Positions 47,001 to 60,211 of a stretch of 64,000 nt of DNA are shown here, piece by piece; position 1 is the first letter of the stretch, and every line of letters starts with the position of its first letter. Location: the NCBI RefSeq assembly GCF_004210375.1, contig NC_134830.1, positions 49,729,094 through 49,793,093 of the forward strand. Reading direction: 5' to 3'. The position numbers were made by a program, and so were the translations under genes. The notes under the pieces were generated by a model. That model was given only the letters and a program-made list of their open reading frames with translations, did not search any database and was not told the DNA's origin. Origin of the DNA: Tachypleus tridentatus. Taxonomy: Eukaryota; Arthropoda; Merostomata; Xiphosura; Limulidae.

Positions 47001-48373
47001 GTAAGTTCAGTGTTCCTCTTCCTTTTAAAATCAAACTTTGGTGTCAGAAGTTAGAACTAAACACTCTCACCACTGACAGTGTTATAAAACAACTTGGTAA
47101 CGAGAATACTGGATGTTGTAAGACCTCTTTTTCTACAAAAAGAAAAGGAAGAATAGACGTCTCTCACCAAGTGTTTCTTTTGTTAATTATTCTCCCAAAA
47201 AATTTCCATGGAAAAAGAACTACCATACGGAAAAATGGAATGTTCTGGAGCACCGAAAACTAAAGTGAAATCTAAAGTTAATGAAACATTGTATTACAGT
47301 AAAACCTTTCTCTAGAAGAACAAGGGGTAATATTAGTAAGAAAAACTAACTGAAAATGGCAAGTCTACTAACATCCAAGAAAGTACAGTATGTATAACAA
47401 ACGAAATGATATGTTGAACAACATTTGAAACAACTGTTTTAGTTATGGATAAACAATATTATGTTTATTTCTAATATTTAATCTTTCCTTTTGAATGGCA
47501 TTAAGCGCTACGTTAAACATCTCCACAATAGGACGTAGATATCGATTTAAACACGTGGCCCATGACAAGTCCAGATCTATTAAACGAAGCGAGTTTTATA
47601 ATCAACTTGCGTTAATCATTATGTTTGAACTTTACAAAATGGTGCTTACGTTAAATTTTCAAGTATGTGGAGTTACTTCAGCGTGAAGCCACAAGTTCAA
47701 TAATTTTATTGTGGTTTTAAATATAAGATGAAACAGAAAAACTCGTGCGATAAGTGACTAACTACTTAGAAACGAATCCAGTTTCTGTCGAGATTAAATA
47801 CTAACTTTTCATCCAGTTTGTTAATGAACTTTCTTACAGCTAGTTTTACCTTTTTTGAATTTGGATTAAACATTACTTGGCACGTTCCAAAGACACGTAC
47901 GTTATCAACAGACACGTCTTCTGCTCCAGTGATTTTAAGATAATTAATCATTGATTGATTTATCCGCTATATGGTAGGTTTCTTACATCGAATGGTCAAT
48001 ATAAATCGTGATTTCTTTGACAATGAGTATTATTAACATGGCAGCAAGAATTATTGAAATAATTTTAACAAGTTGACCATTACCTCTTCGCTACTAACTT
48101 CGTACGTTTCCCAATTCTCCCACAATTTGAGTTATAAATAATGTATTTGTGGGTATTTATCGAAAACTCTGGTACATAAGGACTGATAGGAAAAACGTCA
48201 ACCGTACAGCAGCAGCAGAAACTGTGACGTCAGTTTACCAAACGTTTTTAAAATTACAATTTTTTTTTAACCACGCTACTTAACGGTTGTTAATCCGTAG
48301 CTGTTCATGAAATAATTAGTTCTACATACATTTGTTTTATAAGTCTCAGTCTGCTTGTTTGTTTTTATCGTAG
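47001..48373 (+). other. DUOX intron 3 (1.4 kb)
   Basis: Bounded by GTAAGT and CGTAG. No transposon, repeat or RNA gene was recognised in it. Confidence 0.85.
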
Positions 48374-48561
48374 GGCAAGTTGTTTCTTCGGAAATTTTGA
48401 TGGCCAGTGAACCAGGCTGTCCGATCGAGTTTCACAAGATTGAGATAGCCAGATGTGATGAAATGTACGATAAAGAATGCAAAGGAGGAAAATACATGCC
48501 TTTCCACAGGGCTCTGTACGACACTAAAACCGGCCAGTCTCCGAACAATCCAAGAGAACAG
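48374..48561 (+). CDS. DUOX: DUOX exon 4: peroxidase-like domain, SEILMASEPGCP segment
   Basis: Encodes residues 108-170. Recognisable DUOX blocks are VVSSEILMASEPGCPIEF, a Cys-containing CDEMYDKEC stretch, MPFHRALYD, and TGQSPNNPREQ at the end. The stretch after FFG aligns with the region that holds the distal haem histidine in true peroxidases; no such His is visible, as in other DUOX proteins. The acceptor is CGTAG at 48369-48373 and the donor is CAG before GTAATT at 48562 (phase 0). The exon spacing from exon 3 is only 1.4 kb. Confidence 0.97.
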
Positions 48562-48715
48562 GTAATTCGAGTGTTGTTAAAATTGCTTCTTCTGTCTCGC
48601 AGTAAAAACGTTCGTTGTTAATCTGTATTACAAGCATCACTCGTGTTGGGAAAACTCCCATACGATCGAAAGGTATTCATATTTTTTAGTATTTGTGCGA
48701 GATAGTAAGATGCCA

Positions 48716-48822
48716 TTTGAATTGTTAGCGTAATGGAAAGCTTTAAGATGTGAGGTTCGATCCCCGTGGTGTAGGTCCTTCTATAACTCGCTGTGTATAG
48801 CTTTGCGCTGAAAATCAATATT
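48716..48822 (+). mobile_element. tRNA-like SINE relic
   Basis: GAGGTTCGATCCCCGTGG B box and GTGTATAGCTTTGCGCTGAA tail. Confidence 0.5.
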
Positions 48823-49356
48823 ATATTAAGGTATTCTAAATGTTTTGTATTAGGTAAACACTTAAAGCAATGTTAAATTTATTTGTTTACCTGTTAATTC
48901 GGTAAAAATTTTAAACGGATACTGAAAAGTTAAATGTTTTTATTAACGCTCTGAACGTATTGGTTTACATCAAGAATGGTTTACAAAGAACATACAATCA
49001 AACCAAATATTTCCTTCAGCTTCTGTTGAATGAGTAATTCAGAGTAAAAGTGAAGATTGTAATAACGTTTAATTTGCATGATATCTGCTATATTCGCAGC
49101 CGTCGAGACTCTTCGCTCCGATACCATAGGTGGGTTACGAGAGACGCAGTGTAGACGCCATTTGTATTATAAGACTGCATGAACAACCATTATGGTGTGA
49201 ACTATATCTGGTTGAAGAGTAACCTAAGATTATCGGAATCAATAAATTTATTCCAAACAGTATCGTAATAAAATTGATTTTAATACAAGTTGTGGCCCTG
49301 TATATACATTTAACGGTATCTTTGTGATTCTAGACTTAACAAATACCAAAGAATCT

Positions 49357-49629
49357 CTTTTGTTTTGAAGTTCGCGGAAAGCTACTCGAGGGCTATCTAC
49401 GCTAGCCGCCCTTCATTTAGCAGTGTAAGACTAGAGGGAAGGCAGCTAGTCATCACCACCACCTATCATCAACTCTTGGGCTACTCTTTTACCAACGAAT
49501 AGTGGGATTGACCGTCACATTATAACGCTCCCGCGGCTGAAAGGGCGAGCATGTTTGGTGTGACGGGGATTCGAACCTGGGACCCTCAGATTAAGTCGAG
49601 TGCCTTAACCATCTGGCCATGAAGAGCCT
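49357..49629 (-). mobile_element. SINE-A, full length with target duplication
   Basis: Flanked by CCAAAGAATCT (49346-49356) and CCAAATAATCT (49630-49640), one mismatch. Confidence 0.94.
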
Positions 49630-52600
49630 CCAAATAATCTAAATTATAAACTCTAACAAATTTATTTAGCTATAAATATATTTTGCTCTTATAGGTGGGG
49701 CTTTTCCTAACAATTGTATTTGCTTCTCGAAGTTTGTTTTGATATTGGAGATGGCGCTATCCTAAAGAGGTAATGTTCAAAATTCACGGAAGATAATACA
49801 TTATTGAAACTTGGTGATGTAAACTGTCTTTTTCAAATTCGGACGTGCAGAAAAACAGAACCAAAAGCACGTAATTTCTTCATTACATAAGCTCTAATAT
49901 TTTATTAGTCACTAGTTTCATGTACGCTTAAATGATTATGAATTATTAAATAAGTAAACTTTTGTATCTTGAATAATTGGATGAAGATTGAATGATTTGG
50001 TTAAATTCGATTTCCAAGATGGAGTTGGTTAGTTTCGAATATGACAGCCTTATAGGTATGGGGTTTGTGATTTCAAATACTGATATAATGCTAGAATATT
50101 TTGCTGTTGTACGTTGTGTAACCCTCTGTATACGGTAGTCTTTTCTCTGCAGACGTGAGCGACTGAACGTGTCACTGTTAATAAGTTAACTACTGTTATA
50201 GCGCAACCCCTGACGTCTTGTCCGTGGCTCCATTTTAATAGCAATGGGCGGTTTATTTTTAGATACACTGCGTATTTGTGTTCTACATAAAACATTCCAC
50301 CCCTCCTCCTCTTCAGGTTTTGAAGCACAAGGAATATTATCTAATCGTAATAGCTTATGTAAGAAGTTTGCTAGTGTGAACGTTGTTGACCTAAATAGTT
50401 ACTTAACTGGGATGTCTGAAGTCATTACTACAATTCGGTCACCGAGTTAAAATATGGTGGTTTTGTCAACAAATTAAATGATTTAAATTCAAAAACAAAC
50501 TTCTTTCATAGTGGAAGATTTAGGTCAAAGACTGATGATGCTGTTTAGCAAAAGTATTTTCTTTTGACCGTGAAAACGAAACACCTGTAATTTTTTTAAG
50601 AAGGGGAGAAGCTTTGTTTAAACTTCGTTTGTCGTTATTCCAACGTTTTGTCCATTCAACTTCTATTATTTCCCTTTCGTTGACTCGCTTTGTTTCTCGA
50701 TGTTTCATCTGCTATTGTTGTTATGTTTTAGGTTTTGAATCAGTTTGTTATAAGACCTGTTTCTAATGCAAAATACTTTTATCACACTTCAGAATGTTCG
50801 AAGTAGATATAACAGTGTGAACAAGTAACTGTCATCTTCCTGATCAACGTCATGTTAGGCTATGGCTAATAATACTTCTTGTCTCTTTTTAAGAAAACAT
50901 AATCGTAGCTAGTTAAAGAAACTAAGTTACTTCTGTATAATTATGTAAATACATTAATTATGACTAACTAGCTAAGTTGTCAAGATGCTGATTACAACTG
51001 GTGTTACAAATTATATAACTTTAACACTAAGATTTTCGCAACCGAGTTAACTTCTTATCTTTTGTTCAACAGTGGTAGGCTACCCCCCTTTTCTCAGAGG
51101 TGGTGTTATAGGAGCGAGAATCAATTCCTTTAGTCTGCCAGTGCCGGTAACACGCATTACTAACTTTTTTTTTTTTTTTCTTTCTCGTTTTTATTTCACA
51201 GTTACGGACTGCTGTAGCTGCACTTGGTCTCTAATCTGGTATACTGTCAGATAAGGTGCTGCTCTGGTAGGAAAATCATATCATATACCTGTTTAAAACA
51301 AAGTACTTGTAGATATTTACAGAACAAGGACGGTGAATTAATGTGGCCATAACTATGCGGGTCTGCAGTTTTCTTCTAATTCTACAAAACTGCTATAACT
51401 GGGATAACTCTAAGAGGATATTCATCTGTACGTCATGATATCTGAAGTCTGGACGGATAATACCAGAGAGATAATCTTAAAATAAATATAGCTTAATATG
51501 ACAGTTGAGATATTTACTGTTCATGTGTAAATATGAAATAATCTTAAATGATGTAGCCAGAGTCGTTTTTATAACGATTACAGTAAACTTTAGTCATCTT
51601 GTTACATCTGACAAGCCTGCCATCTGGCACTGGATTTTGACTGTTTTTGTTTGTTTTTTGTATTAAATATTTTTAAATAGACTAGACTAATACCAACCCG
51701 AATATGTGTTGTTGAACTCGAGACTTTCTTTAGTTTCAAATCCAAACGAATTGATAACAATGTTGATGATTTAAACGTGATTATTTCATCTCTTAAAAAC
51801 ACCAAGTTACTCAACGCTCAAGGGTAACTAACATCTTGCACTGGGTTTTCTATTTGTATTTAATAACTTTATGTATATGTGTGTATTTTGCGGTAATGTA
51901 ACCGTAAATAGACATCTGACGTTTTCTCTCGTGCCAAACAAACCGAGAAACGTGATCAGATATTTTATTCGGTTTGACATAAAACAATGTTGCATTTCTT
52001 TCACATATGTAATTAAATAACCGATTGGTAACCAGTTCGGTTACTTGTTATACAAGATATGGATCCAATATTTCATCAGTAGTCGGAAGAAATTTTCTAA
52101 CATTCTTTGTCGACTGTTCTCTTTACACCAGAAAAAGTAAAACTTTTCACTCAATATGTGGTGGTTATCTTGCTGTATTAGTATTCCAAACATTAGGACA
52201 AAGTAAAGTTCCTTACTTGTTCAATGGGATGTTTCCTGTCACATACACCCAGATTCAGAACGTTTGCTTTTACTGAGGTTGTTTCAAGCAACTCCAAACG
52301 ATGATTTTTTTTTTTTTAGGGACAAAATTGGATGTCAAGGTCTCTGGCTATGAGAGTCACAATAATTTTACCTAAGTGACTTTGTTAGGGAGATCGGAAA
52401 GACCTCTCGTGACGTTCGAACTGCCCTAGTAATCTTAGTTCAAGGCACTTTTATTACATAAATTGACTTTAATATCTACACACTAGAATTCCTCGTGGTG
52501 TTGAATATACTTCGTGCTATGTGATGTATTTTAAACGTATTACTCTAGATCACTTCGCGTCACCCGGGTTAAAGGCTTAGTTACATATCGGTGGTTTTCA

Positions 52601-53635
52601 CCCAACTATTCTGGAAGCCATAACTCTGCGGCTGCATGCACGTCCACTGTTTCAACATAAGAAAACTAGGTTTTGGTTTCTGTTTTCTTTTCGTCCTGAT
52701 TTTGTTTCTACTTTATTTTAAGAATCTTTAAAATGTTATTAATACGGACAAGTTATCACTGTACAAAATTGTCTAAATATAATTATAAGACAGTAACATC
52801 ACTTCCATCAGCAGTCACACCCAAAAATGTCAAATAGTGCTTCACCGGATCTAATAAAGTTTTAATTATTCTAGACTCATTAAACAAGTACAGATCTTCA
52901 TCAGTACTTCTTTGAAGTAATTTGACGAAAGTTAAATTTATAAATAACAAAATATTCCGTAAACTGCTGAATTACTTGGAAGTATGATGAATATTTTTCT
53001 ACTTTTAATGGTGAATGTTCGTGACTTTTAGGATTCGATTTAACTCTGAAATCACTATGTGGAAGGAAAACAATTTTCGGATTCGAGGCATGAAGCGCAC
53101 CGGTGAAATGTTATTCCAGATATTCTTGGTGTTACAGTCGCTGGTATATCCGCTAAGTGTTAACGTTTTTACCAGATTACACTCGAGGAAGACTATAATT
53201 GCTTTCTGAAACTTTCAAGTTTTACAGTAATAAGCCTCGGATATATTAACTTGTCTTTTTTATAATTTTACATATTTACAGGATATCTTAAAATGGAGAT
53301 TTATCTACTCGTGGAATTATAGGAATATTGGTATTTTTAATATAACCTAATGTGCGCACGTGTTTTAAAAGGTCTACTGACCAGCGAGTCATCAGAACTC
53401 GCCATTGGAGAAGACATGAACCAAATAAAAGAATGGACTGTCGATTCTATGAAGCATCCTCATCTAAGAGTGCGAAGCATTTCCAGGAAATCTGGAATGT
53501 GAATCTTGGTATTTCCACTTCACAGCGCAGCACACTAACTTCTAGGCCGCATCTGTCATTCGGAATTATATACAATTTCGTAATTAATTGTATATTTCCA
53601 TTAACACTTGCGCTCGAGTTAAGACAGTTTTGTTG

Positions 53636-53750
53636 TGCGCAGATAAGAGTTGGCAGTGGGTGCTGTTGAGTAGTTGCCCTCTGTAGTCTGTCTTTAAAAC
53701 TAATTAAAGACAGCTATGCAAAGATAGCTCGTGCAACTTTGTACGAACAT
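53636..53750 (+). mobile_element. SINE-A tail, strongly decayed
   Basis: AGAGTTGGCAGTGGGTG and a decayed tail around AAAGATAGCTCGTGCAACTTT. Confidence 0.6.
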
Positions 53751-54274
53751 TCTACAGCGAATTATTTTATAAACAGAAACAAGTCTTCACATGCTCTCTT
53801 CATTCCAATTGTTTCGAATACAGAATACTGTATATTAAACTAACCACAAATCGTTGAGTCAAAAACTGAAGGCGTCGCACGCGCAACTCGGATGGCACCT
53901 GTCAGAGGATGAGAACCACACCCTAAACGTAACGGCGGTCAATATGTATTAAAAATGTTTTGTCCTCACAGGCGTTGACCGTATCCTGTAGTCAGTTTTA
54001 GTATTACGATATTCTTGTTCGTGCACCAGCTGTCTAGCGTTGTCATAGACGTGGACATTCTTTCTGTTAATCTTTGACACAAACCATATGGCACACTCAC
54101 GTTCTAACCTACTTGTCGCTGTACAGTTTTACTTGCTTTACTTACATATTAAGTGGATAACAAGGAAATTACATAAAAATTACGCACCTGACATAATCTG
54201 TTAAAAATCTTCTACAATCTTGTGATGTTTCTTTCTTGTATTTTAATTTTCCACTTGTAAAACATTGTGTTCGT

Positions 54275-54547
54275 GTGGTTTAGATTTCGAGCAAAGCTAC
54301 ATGAAGGCTACCTGCGCTAGTTGTCCCCAATTTAGTAGTGTAAGACTAGAGGGAAGGCAGCTAGTCATCACCACCCACCGTCAACTTTTGGGCTACTATT
54401 TTACCAACGAATAGTGGGATTGACAGTCATATTATAACGCTCCTACAGCTGAAAGGGGGCGATCATGTTTGGTGTGAGGAGGATTCGAACCTGCAACCCT
54501 CAAATTACGAGTGGAGTGCCTTTAACTATGTGGCTATGCCGGGTCAT
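54275..54547 (-). mobile_element. SINE-A, full length
   Basis: Complete copy. Probable duplication TTGTGTTCGT (54265-54274) and TTGTGTTCAT (54548-54557). Confidence 0.93.
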
Positions 54548-54945
54548 TTGTGTTCATAACTAATAGAATTTAGTGACCCCTATGTCCTTAGTGTCCTAAT
54601 ATTAAAGTATTTTTAAAGAGTTTTTAGCTTTAAGAGAAATGTACGCATTATTTCTATTATTATATGAGGCATATTTATGTATGTTTGATTATATATATAA
54701 ACCGAGGATAGAGGTGTAACAAGTTACCATAAGATGATGAATACCGTTTCGGTTAAAATATCTTTTAGTGTTTCTACTTTCAGGTATACTGATTTTATAT
54801 CTCTAATAAAGAATCTCTGTCTCAACCAGAGGCGAATGAGTGCTTCTGGATAGCAAGTCAAGGTACAAAAAATCTAAATTGTTTCATCAGAGTGTTGGAA
54901 AGACCGGAAACTACTGTATCGAAATGTGTAGTCCATACGGTAGTA

Positions 54946-55224
54946 GGTCCGGCATGGCAAGGTGATTAAGGCACTCGACTCGTAATCTGAGGGTCCCGAG
55001 TTCGAATCCTCGTCACACCAAGCGTGCTTGCCCTTTCAGCCGTGTGGGTGTTATAATGTAATAGTCCATCCCACTATTCGTTGGTAAAAGAATAGCCCAC
55101 GAGTTGGCTGCGGGTGGTGATGACTAGCTGCCTTCCCTCTCGTCTTACACTGCTGAATTAGGGACGGTTAGCGCAGATAGCTCTCGAATAGCTTTACGCG
55201 AAATTCAAAAATAAAACAAAATCG
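54946..55224 (+). mobile_element. SINE-A, full length with target duplication
   Basis: Perfect 10-bp duplication TACGGTAGTA at 54936-54945 and 55225-55234. It lies 400 bp from an opposite-strand copy, so the pair could form a long hairpin in the DUOX pre-mRNA. Confidence 0.95.
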
Positions 55225-56101
55225 TACGGTAGTAATGTGTTTCACTCGGAAGCTATGGACAATTAGACATACATAGTTCAGTGGCCACATAGCCTTACGT
55301 GTTTTTAATTGTCAAATCATGTGACCTTTGTTCTTGATCTCGTGATCTAGTGGAAGGAGTATTGTCCACGAAATCTGTTTTTGAATGCACAGCATTTTAT
55401 GTTTAATAGATGGAATGGCTGTGAATAAACATCGTGATTGCATCCACATGTTCCAAATGAAACATCTCGGAACCATATAGATAATAGAGAGAATAAACAT
55501 TAGTGATAGTGACAACGTCCAGTTGCTGTCAGTGAGGTTTGGACGTATCTCCTGAACGAACAAGGCTCACGTAGTGGACTGTCGGTTATACAATAAGATG
55601 TACAATTTTGGGGTTTGTGTTGTTGATGTGATCAGTCAGATTTAAAATTTAAACTGTACCCGTGGTATCACACGTATTCTACATCTTATTCAAGTTTCAC
55701 CAACATTTGATAAGTTTCATATGTTTACGTCCAGTTACTGCCACAAAAGGTACCTTTGGCCGAGGATGAGGTGTGTTGAAAGGTGGAACTAAATTCTGAG
55801 TTAGTGTGTTGGTGGAGAGAGTGTTTCTGGGACTTTTAATTTTATTCAGTGAGTGTGAATTTTTACCAAATGTTTTAGGTACATCTGAGAATTTTGACAC
55901 AAGTGGCGTTCTCAGCGGATAAGAATTCTTAAAATAATTAGCTATCTATGTTCATAAAAATAGTTATTTTACAAAATACGTTAAAGAAGTTGGACATGCG
56001 CCCTGTTCCTGAAAGGTATAACTTTTTTTGTTGAGTTACTGTGAAGATAAATTTTATGAATTTGGGCACCTGAATGTTCACATAAGCGTATCCTCCTACA
56101 G

Positions 56102-56306
56102 GTGAATCTGGTGACTAGTTGGATTGACTGTAGTTTTGTGTACAGCACGAGCGAGGCGTGGGTTAACTCCATGAGGTCCTTCCAGAATGGGACTTTTCGG
56201 ATGGACAGAAAAGCAAAGTTTCCTCCCAAGAACAAAGACAGGGTTCCTCTGATAAACTCTCCCCCAGCTCGATATTTGGGGATGTTAAACCCCGAAAGAA
56301 TGTTCT
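56102..56306 (+). CDS. DUOX: DUOX exon 5: peroxidase-like domain, TSWIDCSFVYST segment
   Basis: Encodes residues 171-239, starting in phase 0 after CCTCCTACAG and ending one base into codon 239 before GTAAGT. Conserved blocks are TSWIDCSFVYSTSEAW, MRSFQNGTF (with an NGT sequon), VPLINSPP and MLNPERMF. The family normally has Gly where this protein has Cys in WIDCSF, so an additional cysteine is present in the peroxidase core. The exon sits between a 7.5-kb and a 1.5-kb intron. Identification is secure. Confidence 0.97.
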
Positions 56307-57783
56307 GTAAGTTTTCATTTGTTATTGACGGATAAACGATTTTATTCCACAACGCTAATTATGGTGTGAGGGAACAAAATGTATGAGAACTTGTATAAAA
56401 CTTTCAAAGGTTTTGTTTTTAAACATCTGCAAGGTTTTTAAATATTGTTTGAGTAAATTTATTGCAATTGTTATTGGGGAAAAAATTATTAGTGGTAGTG
56501 AGAAGATTATTCTATCAGTCTGTTGCATATAAAATATCTGATTTTTAAAGGAAAGTGTGAAAGAAGCATATATTTCTGTTTAATTTATTTAATAAAAATA
56601 AGTTCCTTGAACTCATTAAATTTCTGTCAACGAGTTGTAAGTTTATAAATGCCATCTTTAAAGAATTGGACGTCCTTTGATGTAATGAAGTTTTCGAAAG
56701 TACTTTAAATTAACCTTTGATTTGCAAATGTTTTTTCCCTTTAAAAATATTCAAATGTTTTTTTTTTTTTAAAACGTAATAATCCATAGGGTAAAGGTCT
56801 AGTTAATATGGTGGATAAGGTAAAGTTTCATACTGAAATTCATGTAGTTTTTAGACAGTAACAGATGAGACATGAGGTCGAGGATTATCATGAAGCAGTA
56901 TTCGAGTTTCATATTAGTACATGAAATCTGACATCTATGCAACAACCTGATAATTTTGACTTTACAGTTACTCTATACCCAATACCGTCTCGTCCTTAAA
57001 GAAACTTAGGCAAAGACTACGAATACCAACGATGTAATAGCACGTATGGTGGTGATAAATGAGTTATTGGGGGATGGGGGGGCAGGGGAGGTACCTCCAA
57101 CTTTAGCTTCCCCTGTATCTCCCGCTCCCAGCAAACAGTCTTTACTGTTACTTGGTTCACTTCTAAGTACTACAGCACGTGTGCCCACCTCCAATTTAAT
57201 TCCTAGCCCACTTTATTCCCACTTCCCTCCAAAAGGGAAGAGGTTAGCGCCACCTCTGGGTAGTAAATAGGTGTTCCTCTTTTTACAATATATATAAAAA
57301 AATTAATATGGATTTATACTACGAACTCGATATTAAAATAGTGGATTTCTCTAATAGACTGTTTCTTTCATAAGAACAACCATTAGAACGTGTGTTTGTA
57401 TAAATAACCGAGGGTGTGAATTGGCCCGCTTTTTCGTATCATCATCACCAGCTATAAAGAAGGGAACCGGTTATTTATCTTAATTATGTAAATTCTAAGT
57501 CTTATTTAAGAAGTACAGTAATCGTTATATTTGTAGTAGAAAAACATGTATGATAATAAATAGCGCCCTCTGGAGATTCACCTTTCCTTAATACAGTTTT
57601 TCCTTTCAGTATTGTTCTCCATCCTTCACTGTAGGACACCTTTGTAATAACAATACCTTTTCATATTTTAAGAGAACTTTTTAGAGGATTGAAGAAAGAT
57701 ATACAAAATTACTTTTAAAAATTGTACATTTTTGGTTGTCGCAAAGTTCTTATACCAAAATGTGTTTTTATCTCTGATTTTAG
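56307..57783 (+). other. DUOX intron 5 (1.5 kb) with a G/C-rich patch
   Basis: Mostly A+T-rich. 57040-57270 is a conspicuous G/C-rich patch with a G-run near 57069-57080 and open frames on both strands rich in Pro/Ser/Leu; no known family was recognised. Confidence 0.8.
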
Positions 57784-57950
57784 TACTAGGAGACCCACGA
57801 ACTAATCAGAATCCAGCTCTCTTAGCCTTTGGAATCCTCTTCTTTCGTTACCATAACACTCTTGCTTTACAAATACAAAAAGAAAACCCTGATTGGTCTG
57901 ATGAAGAGATCTTCCAAAGAGCACGAAGATGGGTCATAGCCAGCTTGCAG
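57784..57950 (+). CDS. DUOX: DUOX exon 6: peroxidase-like domain with proximal-His segment
   Basis: Encodes residues 239-294. It carries LGDPRTNQNPALLAFGILFF followed by RYHNTLALQ, then NPDWSDEEIFQRARRWVIASLQ. The His of RYHN occupies the position of the proximal haem ligand in animal haem peroxidases, and it is present here, as in invertebrate DUOX. The acceptor is TTTTAG at 57778-57783. The donor is CAG before GTAATA at 57951 (phase 0). This is the last exon in the window; the protein continues outside. Confidence 0.97.
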
Positions 57951-59086
57951 GTAATATTCTAGTCAATGTCGTTATTTAAATATTATTTCTTAAACACGTT
58001 GAAGTCACCATATGAAAGTTACATTTTATATAACATTGGTATCGCTGAAGTAGTTTAAGCCTTAGATTTCAAATTCAAGGTTTAGGTTTAAAGTCAGCTT
58101 GTAGGCCTTGAGAGTTGAGATTTACTCTTTATACATCGTTGGCATAGTTACGGTTAAAATTTTAATCGCTTACGTTCTATCTACTGAACCAAACTTATGA
58201 TTTGTAATGCAAGTAAAAACTGACATAATGGAGTTGAAGTTTTTTAAAATCTTTTCAGAGATTAATATATCGGACACTTATAGAAATGCTTAAACTGGTT
58301 GAAAGAATACATTTTGTGACTAGATTTAGCTGGATAATGAGTCTGAGGGTCTATGGTTTGCGTCTTTTTGCTGTAAAATCGCACTTTAGGGCCGTGTTTT
58401 TGTTATATTAAAAAAGAAGTGAATAAAATAATAAAGGGGTGAAGTCCTACTTTTGATTTAGACTAACACGAGAGGTGGCGGTTCGAGAATATTCGACACA
58501 AAATAATTAGTACAAGCCTAATATTCCACCATTTATTGTCTCGGAAATTGTTTTGTTATTTTACCTTCAGAAATGTAATTATTTTTTGCTACACAAATAG
58601 TAAATAGGAACATTTAAGAATGTTGTGCAACAAAGACTAATCGCTGTTGATACCAGATATAATGACTAGCAATAACGTGATAGCCTCGTTCTAAACTTTT
58701 TTTTTTATACATTTCGATCTTAATTTAAACGATCCTTTACTATTTTTCGATAGCGATTAACATTTGTGTCTAGTGATTCATTCCTGAACTAGAGAGGAGA
58801 TTGTTAATGACAGGAAATAATTTAGTTTTCGTTTTATATCAATTGGATAAAAACTGTCTACAACTCAAGTGACTCAAAATCGGAGAAAATTTTTTTCATT
58901 TAAGTTTTTTGTCCATTATTCACACAAGCGACTAGTTACAAATATGTGGAATGAACGCCTTTATAAACCTGATCATTTTTTCCACCAGCAAGAACTTCAA
59001 AATTTAGGCCATGTTCTAGATGTGCAATAGTTGTGATTCTTATAAATAATTGCACTTAATGTACGTAAAAGAACCATTTAAAGAAG

Positions 59087-59320
59087 GGTCCGGCAGGGCT
59101 AGATGGGTAAGGCACTCGACTCCTAATCTGAGAGGCGTGAGTTCGAATCCCTGTTACACCAAACATGCTCGCCCTATCAACCGTGTGAGTGTTATAATGT
59201 GTGGTCAATCCCATTATTCGTTAGTGAACGAGTAGCCCAAGAGTTAGCAGTGGGTGGTGATGACTAGCTACGTTTCCTCTAGTCTTACACTGCTAAACTA
59301 TAGATGGCTAACGCAGAAAG
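59087..59320 (+). mobile_element. SINE-A, tail degraded
   Basis: Good head (GCACTCGACTCCTAATCTGA) and body; the tail is replaced after GGCTAACGCAGA. Confidence 0.9.
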
Positions 59321-59949
59321 AACAGTTTATTTTGTTCCTGAATTTAGGAACAAAACAAACTTATAAATAAAGGGTTAATCTATTGTATAAAACCTTTTAT
59401 TTTGAACAACCGTTTTAACAATGATTTACAAGCAAGAGTCCAAGTTTTAACAGTCACTTAACGGTCACTTTCAAGGATATGTTTAATGGAACCAGCAGCA
59501 AGTGTTCTTTATATCACGGAACGCCACCTGTGTAATGTTTGTAAGTGCTTATGCTTATGAGAAGTCTTTCTATGAAAGTAACATTGCTCGTATGATGCTT
59601 CAAGGTGGTAAACGCTCCTAACAACAGGCCTAGTGAGGGAGAAAATCTCGGTCTAATGGAGAAAAAACCTTCTGATAAAACAGTCTTTGAAATCTAGTAA
59701 TAAATAAGTTGAACTACAACCCAAATCGATTAACAGTTTGTCCATACATTAAAAAGAGGGATTAACCAACTTGGAGCAACACCCCCATTACCAAACAAAC
59801 AAAAAAAAAACGTTTACCAGTTTCAGGTAGTAAAAATGTATTAAAGTATCCCAAAAATAGTGACAACTAGTTTTTCTAGCACAACTTATAATTGGTCACT
59901 TATTGACCAATACCTTGCTGCCATAATACGTTTCACCAGATCGTTTACT

Positions 59950-60211
59950 TGCCAGGTGGTTAGGCCGCTCGACTCGTAACCAGAAAGTCGCAGGTTCGAA
60001 TTTACGTCGTACCAGAAATGCTCGCCTTTTCAGCCATGAAGACGTTATAATGTGACGGTCAATCCCACTATTCGTTGGTAAAGGAGTAGCCCAAGAGTTG
60101 GCGGTAGGTTGTGATGACTGGTTGTTTTCCCTTTAGTCTTGCACTACAAAATTAGAGACGGCTGGCGCAGATAGCCCTCGTGTAGCTTTGTGTGTAATTC
60201 AAACAAACCAA
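59950..60211 (+). mobile_element. SINE-A, diverged full length
   Basis: Head with CTCGACTCGTAACC and B-box AGGTTCGAA, intact body, tail TAGCTTTGTGTGTAATTC. Confidence 0.9.

Larger units (their letters stand above)
48562..56101 (+). other. DUOX intron 4 (7.5 kb)
   Basis: Contains SINE-A copies at 49357-49629 (minus), 54275-54547 (minus) and 54946-55224 (plus), a decayed SINE-A tail at 53636-53750 and a tRNA-like fragment at 48716-48822. The long stretch 49641-53635 is A+T-rich with poly-T runs and shows nothing I can name. Confidence 0.85.

Noticed and set aside
46823..47263. 146-codon frame as a stand-alone gene
   Set aside because: Only 46839-47000 has DUOX character and it is bounded by splice sites; the rest is intron read-through.
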